Shown here: positions 7,450-16,348 of the stretch, one piece after another | Numbering within the stretch: position 1 is the first letter of the stretch | Layout: every line of letters begins with the position of its first letter | Assembly: GCA_937899065.1 (NCBI GenBank) | Contig: CALBPG010000083.1 | Coordinates: forward strand, 1 to 36,665 | Source: an uncultured Allomuricauda sp. | GTDB lineage: Bacteria > Bacteroidota > Bacteroidia > Flavobacteriales > Flavobacteriaceae | Direction: 5' to 3' | DNA: 36,665 nt | Made by a program: the position numbers and the translations under genes | Notes under the pieces: generated by a model | Databases searched by the model: none | Seen by the model: the letters and a program-made list of their open reading frames with translations, nothing else | What the model was told of the DNA's origin: nothing

Positions 7450-8103
7450 TTACAGAATCATTTCAGGAATTTCTCCATCTACGATAAGATTTCCTTCTGT
7501 TGCTGCTACAATTTCCTCTACGCTAACTCCTGGAGCACATTCTAGCAGTTTGAAACTTCCGTTTTCAATTTCCATAACGGCCAAATTGGTAACTACCTTC
7601 TTTACGCACCCTACTCCAGTTAAAGGAAGGGTACACTTTTTTAATAGTTTTGATTTTCCGGCTTTGTTGGTGTGCATCATGGCCACGATAATATTTTCTG
7701 CAGAAGCCACCAAGTCCATAGCACCTCCCATACCCTTCACCATCTTTCCTGGAATTTTCCAATTGGCAATGTCACCATTTTCAGCCACCTCCATCGCTCC
7801 AAGAATAGTCAAGTCTACATGTTTGCCGCGAATCATTCCAAAACTAAGTGCTGAATCAAAAAAAGAGGCTCCCGGTAAGGTTGTAATCGTTTGCTTCCCG
7901 GCATTGATGATATCGGCATCCTCTTCCCCTTCAAATGGAAAAGGGCCCATACCAAGCACGCCATTCTCGCTTTGAAATTCTACACTGATGTCCTCCCGAA
8001 CAAAATTGGCCACTAGCGTAGGAATCCCAATCCCTAAATTGACGTAATAGCCATCACGAACTTCTTTTGCAATGCGCTTGGCGATACCATTTTTGTCCAA
8101 CAT
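7450..8103 (-). CDS. scoB: 3-oxoacid CoA-transferase subunit B
   Basis: The beta subunit of succinyl-CoA:3-oxoacid CoA-transferase, which moves CoA from succinyl-CoA to a 3-oxoacid such as acetoacetate. The 217 residues include NLGIGIPTLV (22-31) and the signature QSENGVLGMG (44-53). Glu46 is the residue that forms the enzyme-CoA thioester in this family. KGMGGAMDL (about 125-133) is also typical. It follows scoA by 39 bases on the same strand and must act with it as a heterodimer pair. Length and start (ATG 8103) fit the family. The pair probably serves ketone-body or branched-chain acid breakdown. Confidence 0.95.
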   Translation of the reverse strand: MLDKNGIAKRIAKEVRDGYYVNLGIGIPTLVANFVREDISVEFQSENGVLGMGPFPFEGEEDADIINAGKQTITTLPGASFFDSALSFGMIRGKHVDLTILGAMEVAENGDIANWKIPGKMVKGMGGAMDLVASAENIIVAMMHTNKAGKSKLLKKCTLPLTGVGCVKKVVTNLAVMEIENGSFKLLECAPGVSVEEIVAATEGNLIVDGEIPEMIL

Positions 8104-8142
8104 ATCTAAAAGAGTACTAGTTAAGTGTATTTTTAATTCGAA

Positions 8143-8841
8143 TCAACGTGAGCGCACGGTACGTTGTTCAATTCGCTTTTCGTAAGCATTCCCCTGAAAA
8201 ATCCGTTGCACAAATATTCCGGGAATATGAATCGCATTCGGGTCCAATTCTCCGGCAGGCACCAATTCTTCTACCTCAGCGACCGTGATTTTTGCTGCCC
8301 CACACATACAGGGGTTAAAGTTTCTAGCCGTTCCTTTGAAGATTAGGTTGCCCGCTTCATCCCCTTTCCAAGCCTTTACAAAAGCAAAGTCTGCTTCGTA
8401 GGCTGGTTCAAGGACGTACATTTTTCCATTGAACTCTCGGGTCTCTTTTCCTTCAGCGACCTCTGTCCCATAACCTGCTGGGGTATAAAAAGCGGGGAAC
8501 CCTGCCTGTGCGGCACGGCACTTTTCGGCCAACGTTCCTTGTGGGGTCAATTCCACCTCAAGCTCGCCTGAAAGCATCTGGCGCTCAAACTCATCATTTT
8601 CACCTACATAAGAGGAAATCATTTTCTTGATTTGCTTCTGTTGTAAAAGCAATCCTAATCCGAAGTCATCCACCCCGGCGTTGTTGGAAATGCACGTAAT
8701 GTCATTCACTCCCAAACGCACCAGTTCCGTAATAGCGTTTTCTGGGATTCCACAGAGTCCAAAACCTCCAAGCATGAAAGTCATTCCACTACTCACCCCT
8801 TGTAGGGCTTCTTCGGCACTTGAAACTACTTTCCTAATCAT
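8143..8841 (-). CDS. scoA: 3-oxoacid CoA-transferase subunit A
   Basis: The alpha subunit that pairs with scoB. The CoA-transferase family I signature [10 protein letters not shown] lies at about 25-34, followed by [13 protein letters not shown] (52-64). The glycine-rich stretch [13 protein letters not shown] is also conserved. At 232 residues it is full length. It begins 36 bases after the penicillin-binding-protein gene on the same strand, so it may be part of that transcription unit although its role in central metabolism is unrelated. Confidence 0.95.
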   Translation of the reverse strand: MIRKVVSSAEEALQGVSSGMTFMLGGFGLCGIPENAITELVRLGVNDITCISNNAGVDDFGLGLLLQQKQIKKMISSYVGENDEFERQMLSGELEVELTPQGTLAEKCRAAQAGFPAFYTPAGYGTEVAEGKETREFNGKMYVLEPAYEADFAFVKAWKGDEAGNLIFKGTARNFNPCMCGAAKITVAEVEELVPAGELDPNAIHIPGIFVQRIFQGNAYEKRIEQRTVRSR

Positions 8842-8877
8842 TGATTTTGCTTTGAATATGTTTTGACCTATGTTCTT

Positions 8878-11208
8878 TTAAAATCCAATATCGTCAATAT
8901 CGTCTTCCGTATCCAATTTTTTCCCAATCTCCTCTCGAATCTTGGTGCAATCTACATTTATGGACAGGTCTTCCGGTTCTTCAAAAGCAGCCTTGGAAAT
9001 GCCCAGCGACTCGTCTTGGTAGTTCATTTTCATATACATTCCCCAAATAGGCAATGCCATAGAGGCGCCCTGACCATAACGCAAGCTACGGAAGTGAATG
9101 GAACGGTCCTCACCGCCAACCCAAACTCCGGTGACCAGATTAGGAACCATTCCCATAAACCAGCCATCACTTTGGTTTTGGGTAGTGCCTGTTTTTCCAG
9201 CAATAGGATTGGTAAGTTCGTAAGGATATCCAGTAACCACTTCTTTATACACGGTTTGGTTCTTCGCCCAAGAATGCCGTAATCTTCCACCTGAACCAAA
9301 TTGGGTGACACCTTCCATTAAATTCACCATGGCATAGGCGACATCTTTACTCAATACATCTTTGGTTTCCGGAACATATTCGTATAGCACGGTTCCGTTT
9401 TTGTCTTCAATTCGGGTCACCATAACCGGTTTTACATACACCCCTTGATTTGCGAAAGTCCCGTAGGCCCCAACCATTTCGTACACATTAAACTCAGGAG
9501 TACCCAAAGCAATCGCTGGCACCTCCAAAATCTCGCGGGATAAGCCCATGTTTTTCACAATGTTCACTACAGAACCTGGCCCTACTTTATCAATCAATTG
9601 AGCGGTTATTGTGTTAATAGAATTCGCCAAGGCTTTCTTTAAAGTCAAGCCTTCACCGGAATATTTTCCATCAGAGTTTTTAGGACACCAAGCCTCAGGA
9701 TTGTTATGCTTTAAAGGTTCGATACAGTATTGACTATCAGGAAGGGAATCACAAGGTGAATACCGTAATTGATCAATGGCCGCAGCGTAAACAAAAGGCT
9801 TAAATGTAGAGCCTGCTTGTCTAGAACCTTGAATCACATTATCGTATTGGAAGTGTTTGTAATCTACACCGCCCACCCAAGCTTTTACATGGCCTGTTTG
9901 GGGTTCCATGGACATCATCGCTGTGCGAAGGAATGTTTTATAATAGCGAATGGAATCTATCGGTGTCATTATGGTGTCTTTTTCAAGAGAATCACTGTTC
10001 CAATCGAAGACGGTCATTTCGGCTTCTTTTCGGAAAGAAGAACGAATTTCGTTTTCAGATGCACCCTGACGTTTCATAGACTTCCAACGGGCAGAATTTT
10101 TCATCGCCCTTTCCATGATGTTGTCAATCTCGTAGGTCTCCAACTCCAAAAACGGTGCTGTAGGATTGCGTTCCAAGGTATTTTGGTTGAAAAACTCCGC
10201 TTGTAGTTTTTGCATATGGGCTTGAACTGCTTTCTCTGCATTAGCTTGCATACGAGAGTCTATGGTAGTGTAGACTTTTAATCCATCCAAATAGATGTTG
10301 TACTTTTCGCCATCGGGTTTTGGATTTTCTTCCACCCATCCTTTCAGATACCTCTGGAGATACATTCGGAAATAGGTTGCCAACCCTTCTCTATGGGATT
10401 CAGGGTTGAAATTGATATCCATTTCCAATTTTTGCAGCGAGTCCTTTTGTTTTTCCGTGATGTATTCGTATTTGGCCATTTGACCCAAAACGGTATTCCT
10501 TCTATTCAGAACCAACTCTTCTCTACGCATGGGATTAAACAAAGAAGAGTTCTTGAGCATTCCTACCAATACCGCGGATTCCTCGACTTTTAATTCCAAA
10601 GGCTCTTTACCGAAATAAATTCTCGCAGCAGAACGAATTCCGTCTGCATTGTTTCCAAAATCATAGATGTTCATGTACATTGCTATGATTTCTTCTTTCG
10701 TATAATTTCGTTCCAAACGGGTAGCAATCACCCATTCCTTTACCTTTTGCAATAGCGCATTTGTTGTACTCTTCTTATCCCTTACCCCAATAAAAAGTTG
10801 TCTTGACAATTGTTGAGATATGGTACTTGCACCCCCTTTTTTACCCAGATACGCAACAGCACGAATGGTCCCACGAGCATCTATCCCCGAATGGTCGTAG
10901 TACCGCGCGTCTTCGGTGGCAACCAAAGCCTGCACCAAATTTTCTGGCAGCTCATCGTAACCCACCCAAGTCCGGTTATCGTTCAGATAGAGTTTTCCGA
11001 GAGTTTCACCGTCTGAGGAGAGGAATTCAGTAGCGAGATTGGTTTCAGGATTTTCCAAACGTTCGAAGGTTGGCATTTCGCCAAAAACACCCCAAGAGGC
11101 CAATAAAAAAATCATCAGCCCAAAAAACAATCCTGAGCCAAACAGAATCCAAAACCATTTGATGTATTTACCGAAACCTTGCGCTTTTTTTTGTTTTGCT
11201 TTTGCCAT
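8878..11208 (-). CDS. Class A penicillin-binding protein (PBP1A-type, bifunctional)
   Basis: A bifunctional peptidoglycan synthase anchored in the inner membrane. From ATG 11208 it has 776 residues. A basic cytoplasmic tail and a membrane segment (about 16-40) come first. The GT51 glycosyltransferase domain (about 60-240) has catalytic E99 in ATEDARYYDHSG and GGASTISQQLSRQLF. The transpeptidase domain (about 430-720) has nucleophile S467 in GSTFK, S530-I-N in NSIN, and KTG at 672-674. The acidic C-terminal tail is typical of flavobacterial homologues. I reject the upstream codon at 11244 because the ATG at 11208 lies one base after the gldH stop, the spacing expected of coupled genes. Confidence 0.95.
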   Translation of the reverse strand: MAKAKQKKAQGFGKYIKWFWILFGSGLFFGLMIFLLASWGVFGEMPTFERLENPETNLATEFLSSDGETLGKLYLNDNRTWVGYDELPENLVQALVATEDARYYDHSGIDARGTIRAVAYLGKKGGASTISQQLSRQLFIGVRDKKSTTNALLQKVKEWVIATRLERNYTKEEIIAMYMNIYDFGNNADGIRSAARIYFGKEPLELKVEESAVLVGMLKNSSLFNPMRREELVLNRRNTVLGQMAKYEYITEKQKDSLQKLEMDINFNPESHREGLATYFRMYLQRYLKGWVEENPKPDGEKYNIYLDGLKVYTTIDSRMQANAEKAVQAHMQKLQAEFFNQNTLERNPTAPFLELETYEIDNIMERAMKNSARWKSMKRQGASENEIRSSFRKEAEMTVFDWNSDSLEKDTIMTPIDSIRYYKTFLRTAMMSMEPQTGHVKAWVGGVDYKHFQYDNVIQGSRQAGSTFKPFVYAAAIDQLRYSPCDSLPDSQYCIEPLKHNNPEAWCPKNSDGKYSGEGLTLKKALANSINTITAQLIDKVGPGSVVNIVKNMGLSREILEVPAIALGTPEFNVYEMVGAYGTFANQGVYVKPVMVTRIEDKNGTVLYEYVPETKDVLSKDVAYAMVNLMEGVTQFGSGGRLRHSWAKNQTVYKEVVTGYPYELTNPIAGKTGTTQNQSDGWFMGMVPNLVTGVWVGGEDRSIHFRSLRYGQGASMALPIWGMYMKMNYQDESLGISKAAFEEPEDLSINVDCTKIREEIGKKLDTEDDIDDIGF

Positions 11209-11209
11209 G

Positions 11210-11698
11210 TTATGGGTCTGCTTTTTCAATTTGAAGTCCAACATCGGTCACCCCTGCTAAGTGAGACAAGCCTTCCACTTCACCAATTTTTCGCATGGCG
11301 TGGGAAAATGTCACAGTATATACGCCAGATTCTTCAAAAACGATGGCTTCTTTGTACCAAAGTTTGTTTTCCTTGATGCTGCCTAGCCCTTTTCCAAGCC
11401 ATTCGCCGTTGACGTCTGCCATCTTATATTGCAAAGTGTCCTTGATGGTTTTCCCATCTGGGTGTTCCAACTCCGTTATCAAAAAGAGGTTGCTAAAGGA
11501 ATAACGGTTATCGTTCCGTAATTGTATAAAAACATGATATTGTTGCAACGAATCCAAAGAAGGTAGTTCAAATACTACTGGACGGTCTTTCGCCCAAGTT
11601 CCGTTGTTGATGTCTTGGTAATTTGAATATTCTATCGAGTCATTGCAGGCAAAAAGAATGAACGACCCTACAAGTAGAACTAAAATTTTCCTAAGCAT
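11210..11698 (-). CDS. gldH: Gliding motility lipoprotein GldH
   Basis: GldH is a lipoprotein needed for gliding motility in Flavobacterium johnsoniae. The N-terminus MLRKILVLLVGSFILFAC ends in a lipobox with Cys18 followed by Asn, so lipid attachment is expected. The rest (162 residues in total) is a beta-rich domain with NDNRYSFSNLFLI and the conserved AGVTDVGLQIEK end. ATG 11698 is chosen because it gives the signal peptide directly; upstream in-frame codons belong to the overlapping ricT-like gene. The start overlaps the ricT-like stop by 8 bases, indicating translational coupling. The gene order ricT-like, gldH, PBP is familiar from other Flavobacteriaceae. Confidence 0.9.
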   Translation of the reverse strand: MLRKILVLLVGSFILFACNDSIEYSNYQDINNGTWAKDRPVVFELPSLDSLQQYHVFIQLRNDNRYSFSNLFLITELEHPDGKTIKDTLQYKMADVNGEWLGKGLGSIKENKLWYKEAIVFEESGVYTVTFSHAMRKIGEVEGLSHLAGVTDVGLQIEKADP

Positions 11699-12848
11699 TG
11701 GAGGAAGCTTTGGGTTTACCTTTTCTTCTTTTTTTCTTTTTGTGGTTCTTCTTTCTCGGACGGTCAAAACGGGTAAGACTATCTTGACCTACAACATTTT
11801 CGAATACCAGTTTTTCTTCGCTTACGTTGTCTTGGGCGTAATCTTCAAGGCTACTGGCCTTTTCGTTTTTCTTGTTGAGTTCCAAAATCTCAATGACTTG
11901 GTCTTTATCCAAAGCGTGCCATGTAGCTGGGTCATCTTTGTAGGAAAACCACAAGGTTTCTTTGAAAATATCAGCCTTTTGACAAAACGCAAGGCCTTTT
12001 TTGGTCAAGAGCTTGCTGTCTTGCGAAGGGAAATCTTTCAAGGCTTCCAAGTAAGTATCCAATTCGTAGTTCAAGCAGCATTTTAGCTTTCCACATTGAC
12101 CGGCCAACTTCTGCGGATTGAGTGCCAATTGTTGGTAGCGTGCCGAAGCGGTACTTACTGACCTGAAATCCGTTAACCAAGTAGAACAGCATAGTTCACG
12201 TCCACAAGAACCGATACCCCCTAGGCGTTGTGCCTCTTGGCGATATCCAATTTGACGCATTTCGATACGAATTCCAAAAGCCCGAGCCATGTCTTTGATG
12301 AGCTGTCGGAAATCAACACGTTCTTCAGCAGTGTAATAGAAAGTTGCTTTAGAACCATCCCCTTGGAACTCCACATCACTTAATTTCATTTCCAAATTGA
12401 GTGAGATGGCAATCTCGCGAGATCTTTTCTTGATTTCTTCTTCTTTATCACGGCATTTCTGCCAAACATCAATGTCGCGTTGGGAAGCTTTTCGATACAC
12501 CTTGGGCAGCGTCTTATCTGAGGGGTCTACTTTCTTTTTCGACATCTGAACGCGAACCAATTCGCCGGTTAGAGTAACCATGCCAACGTCATGTCCGGAC
12601 TTAGCTTGCGTAGCGACAATATCCCCTATCGCCAAGGACAAGCCTTCCGTATTTTTAAAAAATTCTTTTCTGCTGTTTTTGAAACGCACTTCGACGAAAT
12701 CGAAGGGTTTTTGCCCATTGGGCAGGGCCATATTCGAAAGCCAATCAAAAACTGTAAGCTTGTTACAACCATCAGAGCCGCAAGTACCATTGTTCTTGCA
12801 ACCACGCGGTTGTCCATCCTTCCCGGTTGAACAACTGCTACATCCCAT
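11691..12848 (-). CDS. RicT-like PSP1-domain protein
   Basis: A 385-residue protein of the PSP1 family (RicT/YaaT). In Bacillus, RicT joins RicA and RicF in an iron-sulfur complex that affects RNA processing; the role in Bacteroidota is not established. The N-terminus is cysteine-rich (eight Cys within about 30 residues). The PSP1 domain (about 50-275) carries two paired motifs, GSCGRELCCS and GQCGKLKCC, the candidate cluster ligands. The C-terminal 30 residues are lysine-rich (KKNHKKKKRRKGKPKASS), suggesting RNA or nucleic-acid contact. It heads the run ricT-like, gldH, PBP on the minus strand. Confidence 0.85.
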   Translation of the reverse strand: MGCSSCSTGKDGQPRGCKNNGTCGSDGCNKLTVFDWLSNMALPNGQKPFDFVEVRFKNSRKEFFKNTEGLSLAIGDIVATQAKSGHDVGMVTLTGELVRVQMSKKKVDPSDKTLPKVYRKASQRDIDVWQKCRDKEEEIKKRSREIAISLNLEMKLSDVEFQGDGSKATFYYTAEERVDFRQLIKDMARAFGIRIEMRQIGYRQEAQRLGGIGSCGRELCCSTWLTDFRSVSTASARYQQLALNPQKLAGQCGKLKCCLNYELDTYLEALKDFPSQDSKLLTKKGLAFCQKADIFKETLWFSYKDDPATWHALDKDQVIEILELNKKNEKASSLEDYAQDNVSEEKLVFENVVGQDSLTRFDRPRKKNHKKKKRRKGKPKASSNA

Positions 12849-12943
12849 ACATCTTATATTGATTCAAAAAGCTTAAAATACTTTTCGAAAAGGGTTCAAC
12901 TTATGAATGTAAATATAACATAAATTGAAAGGGCTGGGAAATC

Positions 12944-13975
12944 CTAGTTTTTGAACTTGAGTACTGGAGAACGTCCTTTTTTAAAGATTTTATTGCTTGC
13001 TTTTTTCCCTTTCCGAAGCTTTTTTTGTTCATCGTAGGGCAACGCAATCACCTGCTGGCATTCAGCCGAACAGCAATTATCCATTTTTTCAGCACATTTG
13101 TCACATTGGATAAAAAGGAGGTGGCATGCCTCATTGGCACAGTTTACGTGTGTATCACAAGGCGCACCGCATTGATGGCAATTAGCGATAACATCTTCTG
13201 AAATGCGCTCACTCCTTCTATGGTCAAACACAAAATTCTTTCCCAAAAACTTGTTTTCAAGTTGTTGATTTTTTACTTGACGCGTGTACTCAATAATACC
13301 CCCTTCGAGTTGGTATACATTTTTAAATCCTTTGTGCTTGTAGTAAGCACTCGCTTTTTCGCAGCGTATCCCACCTGTGCAGTACATGACCAGCTTCTTG
13401 TCTTCTTTATGCTCTGCTAAGTCTCTTTCAATAGTATCCAGTGAATCTCGAAAGGTGTCTACATCAGGAGTAATGGCATTTTTGAAATGGCCTATTTCGC
13501 TTTCATAATGATTTCGCATATCGACCAAAACCGTATCAGGGTCTTCTATCAAAGTATTAAATTGTTCCGCATCTACGTGAACGCCTTTGTTGGTTACATC
13601 GAAAGTGTCATCATTCAATCCATCAGCAACAATTTTATCTCGAACCTTGACCTTGAGTTTCAGGAATGATTTGTTGTCCTGCTCAATGGCAATGTTCAGT
13701 CGTACTCCATGCAGAAAGGTAATGGAGTCAAGATGCGTTTTAAATGTTTCAAAATTTCTGGCTGGGACAGATAGTTGGGCATTAATGCCCTCTTTGGCAA
13801 CATAAATACGTCCCAAGACATTAATCTCGTTCCATTGAATAAAAACATGGTTTCTGAAAATTAGAGGATTGCCGATGTGCGCATATTGGTAGAACGAAAT
13901 AGTGAGGCGGTCCTCTCCGGCTTCCTCTATAAGCTTTGCCCGTTCCTTAGCGCTTAATGTATTGTACAGTTGCAT
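12944..13975 (-). CDS. trhO: tRNA U34 hydroxylase (rhodanese-type), TrhO/YceA family
   Basis: TrhO uses oxygen to hydroxylate uridine 34 in tRNA anticodons, forming ho5U. The 343 residues have an N-terminal acylphosphatase-like domain (about 25-120), a rhodanese domain (about 135-240) with the catalytic loop YCTGGIRCEK (C199, second Cys at 205), and a C-terminal zinc-finger-like region (about 265-310) with roughly ten cysteines (CHQCGAPCD, CDKCAEK, CCSAEC). The order and length match the family. It has its own start at ATG 13975, opposite recA, and is separated from the ricT-like gene by 95 bases. Confidence 0.92.
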   Translation of the reverse strand: MQLYNTLSAKERAKLIEEAGEDRLTISFYQYAHIGNPLIFRNHVFIQWNEINVLGRIYVAKEGINAQLSVPARNFETFKTHLDSITFLHGVRLNIAIEQDNKSFLKLKVKVRDKIVADGLNDDTFDVTNKGVHVDAEQFNTLIEDPDTVLVDMRNHYESEIGHFKNAITPDVDTFRDSLDTIERDLAEHKEDKKLVMYCTGGIRCEKASAYYKHKGFKNVYQLEGGIIEYTRQVKNQQLENKFLGKNFVFDHRRSERISEDVIANCHQCGAPCDTHVNCANEACHLLFIQCDKCAEKMDNCCSAECQQVIALPYDEQKKLRKGKKASNKIFKKGRSPVLKFKN

Positions 13976-14027
13976 GCTATACTAATCATTAAGGTTAACG
14001 AATTATTAATGGGGTAAAGGTAGCAAT

Positions 14028-14054
14028 AAAAAAGACTCCCATTTGTAGGGAGTC
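14028..14054 (-). terminator. Rho-independent terminator with no annotated gene upstream
   Basis: On the minus strand GACTCCC-N7-GGGAGTC (14054-14034) is a perfect 7-base stem followed by six T (14033-14028). It stands between recA and trhO, upstream of trhO, so the transcript it ends must begin between about 14055 and 14233, where no ordinary gene exists. A short frame (14056-14088) for a 10-residue peptide ends just before it. Confidence 0.7.
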
Positions 14055-14181
14055 TCTAGGATTTTCTTTTCATAGCACTATTTCCCATCGAGGTGAAAAT
14101 ATTGCGCAAACCGTTATTTTAGTTGAGTTACTTCGGTTATCAATTACTAGATACACGGTTTTTAAAAAGGTTGCGTCGAGA

Positions 14182-14213
14182 TTGTGGCATGCGAAAAGAA
14201 TATGGTATTTTAG
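14182..14213 (+). promoter_or_regulatory. Candidate recA promoter
   Basis: TATTTTAG at 14206-14213 matches seven of eight positions of TAnnTTTG, with TTG at 14182-14184, 21 bases upstream. It ends 20 bases before the recA ATG. I see no palindromic LexA-type operator overlapping it. Confidence 0.35.
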
Positions 14214-14233
14214 CTCGTCATAATTGATATTTC

Positions 14234-15241
14234 ATGAGCAACGAAAAAGAAGCAAAACTAAAAGCGCTTAAGCTGACCCTAGACAAATTGGACAAAACCT
14301 ACGGCAAAGGTGCCGTGATGAAAATGGGAGACTCGGTCATAGAGGATGTAGAGGTGATTTCCTCAGGTTCTTTGGGCTTGGATATTGCGCTAGGTGTTGG
14401 GGGCTATCCTAGAGGACGGGTCATTGAAATTTATGGGCCTGAATCCTCAGGTAAAACCACACTAACCCTCCATGCTATTGCCGAGGCTCAAAAAAATGGT
14501 GGTATTGCAGCTTTTATTGATGCGGAACATGCTTTTGATCGTTTTTATGCCCAAAAGTTGGGGGTTGATATCGACAACTTGATTATCTCGCAACCAGACC
14601 ATGGTGAGCAAGCTCTCGAAATTGCAGATAATCTTATTCGGTCTGGCGCGATTGATATTGTAATCGTAGATTCCGTGGCTGCTTTGACACCCAAAAGTGA
14701 GATTGAAGGTGAAATGGGTGATTCCAAAATGGGATTGCATGCGAGATTGATGTCACAAGCTTTACGAAAATTAACTTCTACCATAAGCAAAACGAATTGT
14801 ACTGTAATCTTCATTAACCAACTTCGCGAGAAAATTGGAGTGATGTTCGGAAATCCGGAAACCACCACCGGTGGTAATGCATTGAAATTTTACGCTTCGG
14901 TTAGATTGGATATTCGTAGATCTACCCAAATAAAAGATACCGATGGTACCGTTCAAGGGAACAAGACCCGAGTAAAAGTGGTGAAAAACAAAGTTGCTCC
15001 TCCATTTAAGACCGCTGAGTTCGACATCATGTACGGCGAAGGTATTTCCAAAATCGGGGAAATCCTTGATTTGGGCGTTGCCTATGAGATTGTCAAAAAG
15101 AGCGGTTCTTGGTTTAGCTATGGAGATACCAAATTAGGTCAAGGAAGGGATGCCGTAAAAGCGCTATTGCTTGATAATCCGGAACTTTCTGAAGAACTTG
15201 AAGGTAAAATCAGGGAAGCTATTAACGCCCTTCAGTCGTAA
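14234..15241 (+). CDS. recA: Recombinase RecA
   Basis: RecA forms filaments on single-stranded DNA and drives homologous recombination and the SOS response. The 335 residues show the Walker A loop GPESSGKT (68-75), the Walker B strand [12 protein letters not shown], the L1/L2 DNA-binding loops with [19 protein letters not shown] and [20 protein letters not shown], and the C-terminal cap. It is full length with a clear ATG at 14234 and intact throughout. It faces away from trhO. Confidence 0.98.
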   Translation: MSNEKEAKLKALKLTLDKLDKTYGKGAVMKMGDSVIEDVEVISSGSLGLDIALGVGGYPRGRVIEIYGPESSGKTTLTLHAIAEAQKNGGIAAFIDAEHAFDRFYAQKLGVDIDNLIISQPDHGEQALEIADNLIRSGAIDIVIVDSVAALTPKSEIEGEMGDSKMGLHARLMSQALRKLTSTISKTNCTVIFINQLREKIGVMFGNPETTTGGNALKFYASVRLDIRRSTQIKDTDGTVQGNKTRVKVVKNKVAPPFKTAEFDIMYGEGISKIGEILDLGVAYEIVKKSGSWFSYGDTKLGQGRDAVKALLLDNPELSEELEGKIREAINALQS

Positions 15242-15286
15242 AAACCATTTATTTCATCTGATTTCTTGTAAAATCAAAGGATTGAC

Positions 15287-15313
15287 GCAACCTTAGGTGC
15301 TTTTTTTCATCTA
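15287..15313 (+). promoter_or_regulatory. Dual-purpose candidate: recA terminator and/or ECF-type promoter
   Basis: Two readings of the same bases are possible. GCAACC-TTA-GGTGC followed by seven T could be a weak terminator for recA, with a bulged A in the stem. Alternatively, GCAACC (15287-15292) and CATCT (15308-15312), 15 bases apart, have the two-box form of ECF sigma promoters and lie just upstream of an operon containing an ECF sigma gene. The evidence does not decide between them. Confidence 0.4.
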
Positions 15314-15331
15314 TTTTGAAAAGGAAATGTG

Positions 15332-15766
15332 ATGAAAAGAATACCATTGGTGTTATTACCGCTCATTTTGGTGTGCTTTTATTCTTGTGATATCAGCGAT
15401 GATGAACCGAATTTTCATTTTACCACGCTTTCAGTAGTATCCGCAGATTTGCCGGATTCCTTTGAATTGGACAGCACATATACCATTGAGGTAACCTATT
15501 TGAGACCCGATAGCTGTACCTTTTTCGAGGGTTTTGATGTGGCGCAAACGGAAGAGACCGAAAGAGTGGTGGCTGTAATTGGTTCGGTGATAACTGATAG
15601 TGATACCGCATGCGCAGAACAGGCTGAAGAGGTTACCGCGGGCTTTAGGTTTAGAGTAAATTTTACCGGCGAGTATACGTTTCGGTTTTACACAGGTTTG
15701 GATAGCGAAGGTAGTGGAGAATATATCGAGTACACGGTACCGGTGACCGCGAGAGTAACAAATTAA
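15332..15766 (+). CDS. Small lipoprotein of the ECF sigma operon
   Basis: A 144-residue predicted lipoprotein. The signal peptide MKRIPLVLLPLILVCFYSC ends with a lipobox Cys followed by Asp; in E. coli an Asp at +2 holds lipoproteins in the inner membrane, but that rule may not apply in Bacteroidota. The mature part is acidic and beta-rich with two further Cys (in DSCTFF and DTACAE) that could form a disulfide. It ends in strands typical of a small Ig-like fold (GEYIEYTVPVTARVTN). I do not recognise a family. I prefer ATG 15332 over the adjacent GTG 15329. It lies 37 bases before the sigma factor and is probably its operon partner and target. Confidence 0.75.
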   Translation: MKRIPLVLLPLILVCFYSCDISDDEPNFHFTTLSVVSADLPDSFELDSTYTIEVTYLRPDSCTFFEGFDVAQTEETERVVAVIGSVITDSDTACAEQAEEVTAGFRFRVNFTGEYTFRFYTGLDSEGSGEYIEYTVPVTARVTN

Positions 15767-15803
15767 TAATAGTAGACTTTCGTATTCCAAAATTGACCAA
15801 CAT

Positions 15804-16337
15804 TTGGATATAGAAGATCTAATACATTATTGTAGACAAGGGAAGCGCACAGCTCAAGCAGAACTCTACCAGAAGTATTCTGGGGTTTTGTTTGGGATGT
15901 GTCTTAAGTATTCCAGGAACAAAATTGAAGCTGAGGACAATTTGCACGACAGCTTCATCACCATCCTGGATAAAATAGACCAATACAATTTTAAAGGTTC
16001 TTTCGAAGGTTGGATTAAAAGAATTACGGTAAACACCGTGCTCCAGAAATATAGAAAGGAGCAATATATGGATGTGGTTACCGAAAATATACCGGATGAT
16101 GCCATTGAAATCGATTTGGACGAGGCGGATGTTAGTCTGTCCACGCTTTTAGGGCACATTCAAGACCTACCCAATAAATACAGAATTACGTTCAGTTTGT
16201 ACGTATTGGATGGATACAGTCATAAAGAAATTAGCGAAATGCTGGGAACTTCTTTAGGGACGTCGAAATCCAATCTCGCTAGAGCGAAGGTGATTCTAAG
16301 GGAAAAAATTGAAAAAGAAAATATAAACATTGCTTAA
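15804..16337 (+). CDS. ECF RNA polymerase sigma factor
   Basis: An extracytoplasmic-function sigma factor of 177 residues. Region 2 (about 20-85) contains HLHDSFITILDKIDQYNF and SFEGWIKRITVN for -10 binding. Region 4 (about 115-170) contains LPNKYRITFSLYVLDGYSHK and EISEMLGTSLGTSKSNLARA for -35 binding. There is no ATG at the N-terminus. TTG 15804 gives MDIEDLIHYC, the usual family start; ATT 15792 is another option. It sits between a lipoprotein gene and an anti-sigma-like envelope protein, the classic sigma/anti-sigma layout of Bacteroidota, so it is probably held inactive by the next gene's product. Confidence 0.92.
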   Translation: MDIEDLIHYCRQGKRTAQAELYQKYSGVLFGMCLKYSRNKIEAEDNLHDSFITILDKIDQYNFKGSFEGWIKRITVNTVLQKYRKEQYMDVVTENIPDDAIEIDLDEADVSLSTLLGHIQDLPNKYRITFSLYVLDGYSHKEISEMLGTSLGTSKSNLARAKVILREKIEKENINIA

Positions 16338-16348
16338 AGGAATTAGTG

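Noticed and set aside
7415-7975. 186-residue plus-strand frame opposite scoB
   Set aside because: It lies antisense to a well-conserved CoA-transferase subunit, has no recognisable motif and uses codons fixed by the opposite gene. It is a shadow frame.
14100-14233. LexA-type SOS box upstream of recA
   Set aside because: I found no symmetric operator overlapping the candidate promoter; the best promoter match is itself imperfect.
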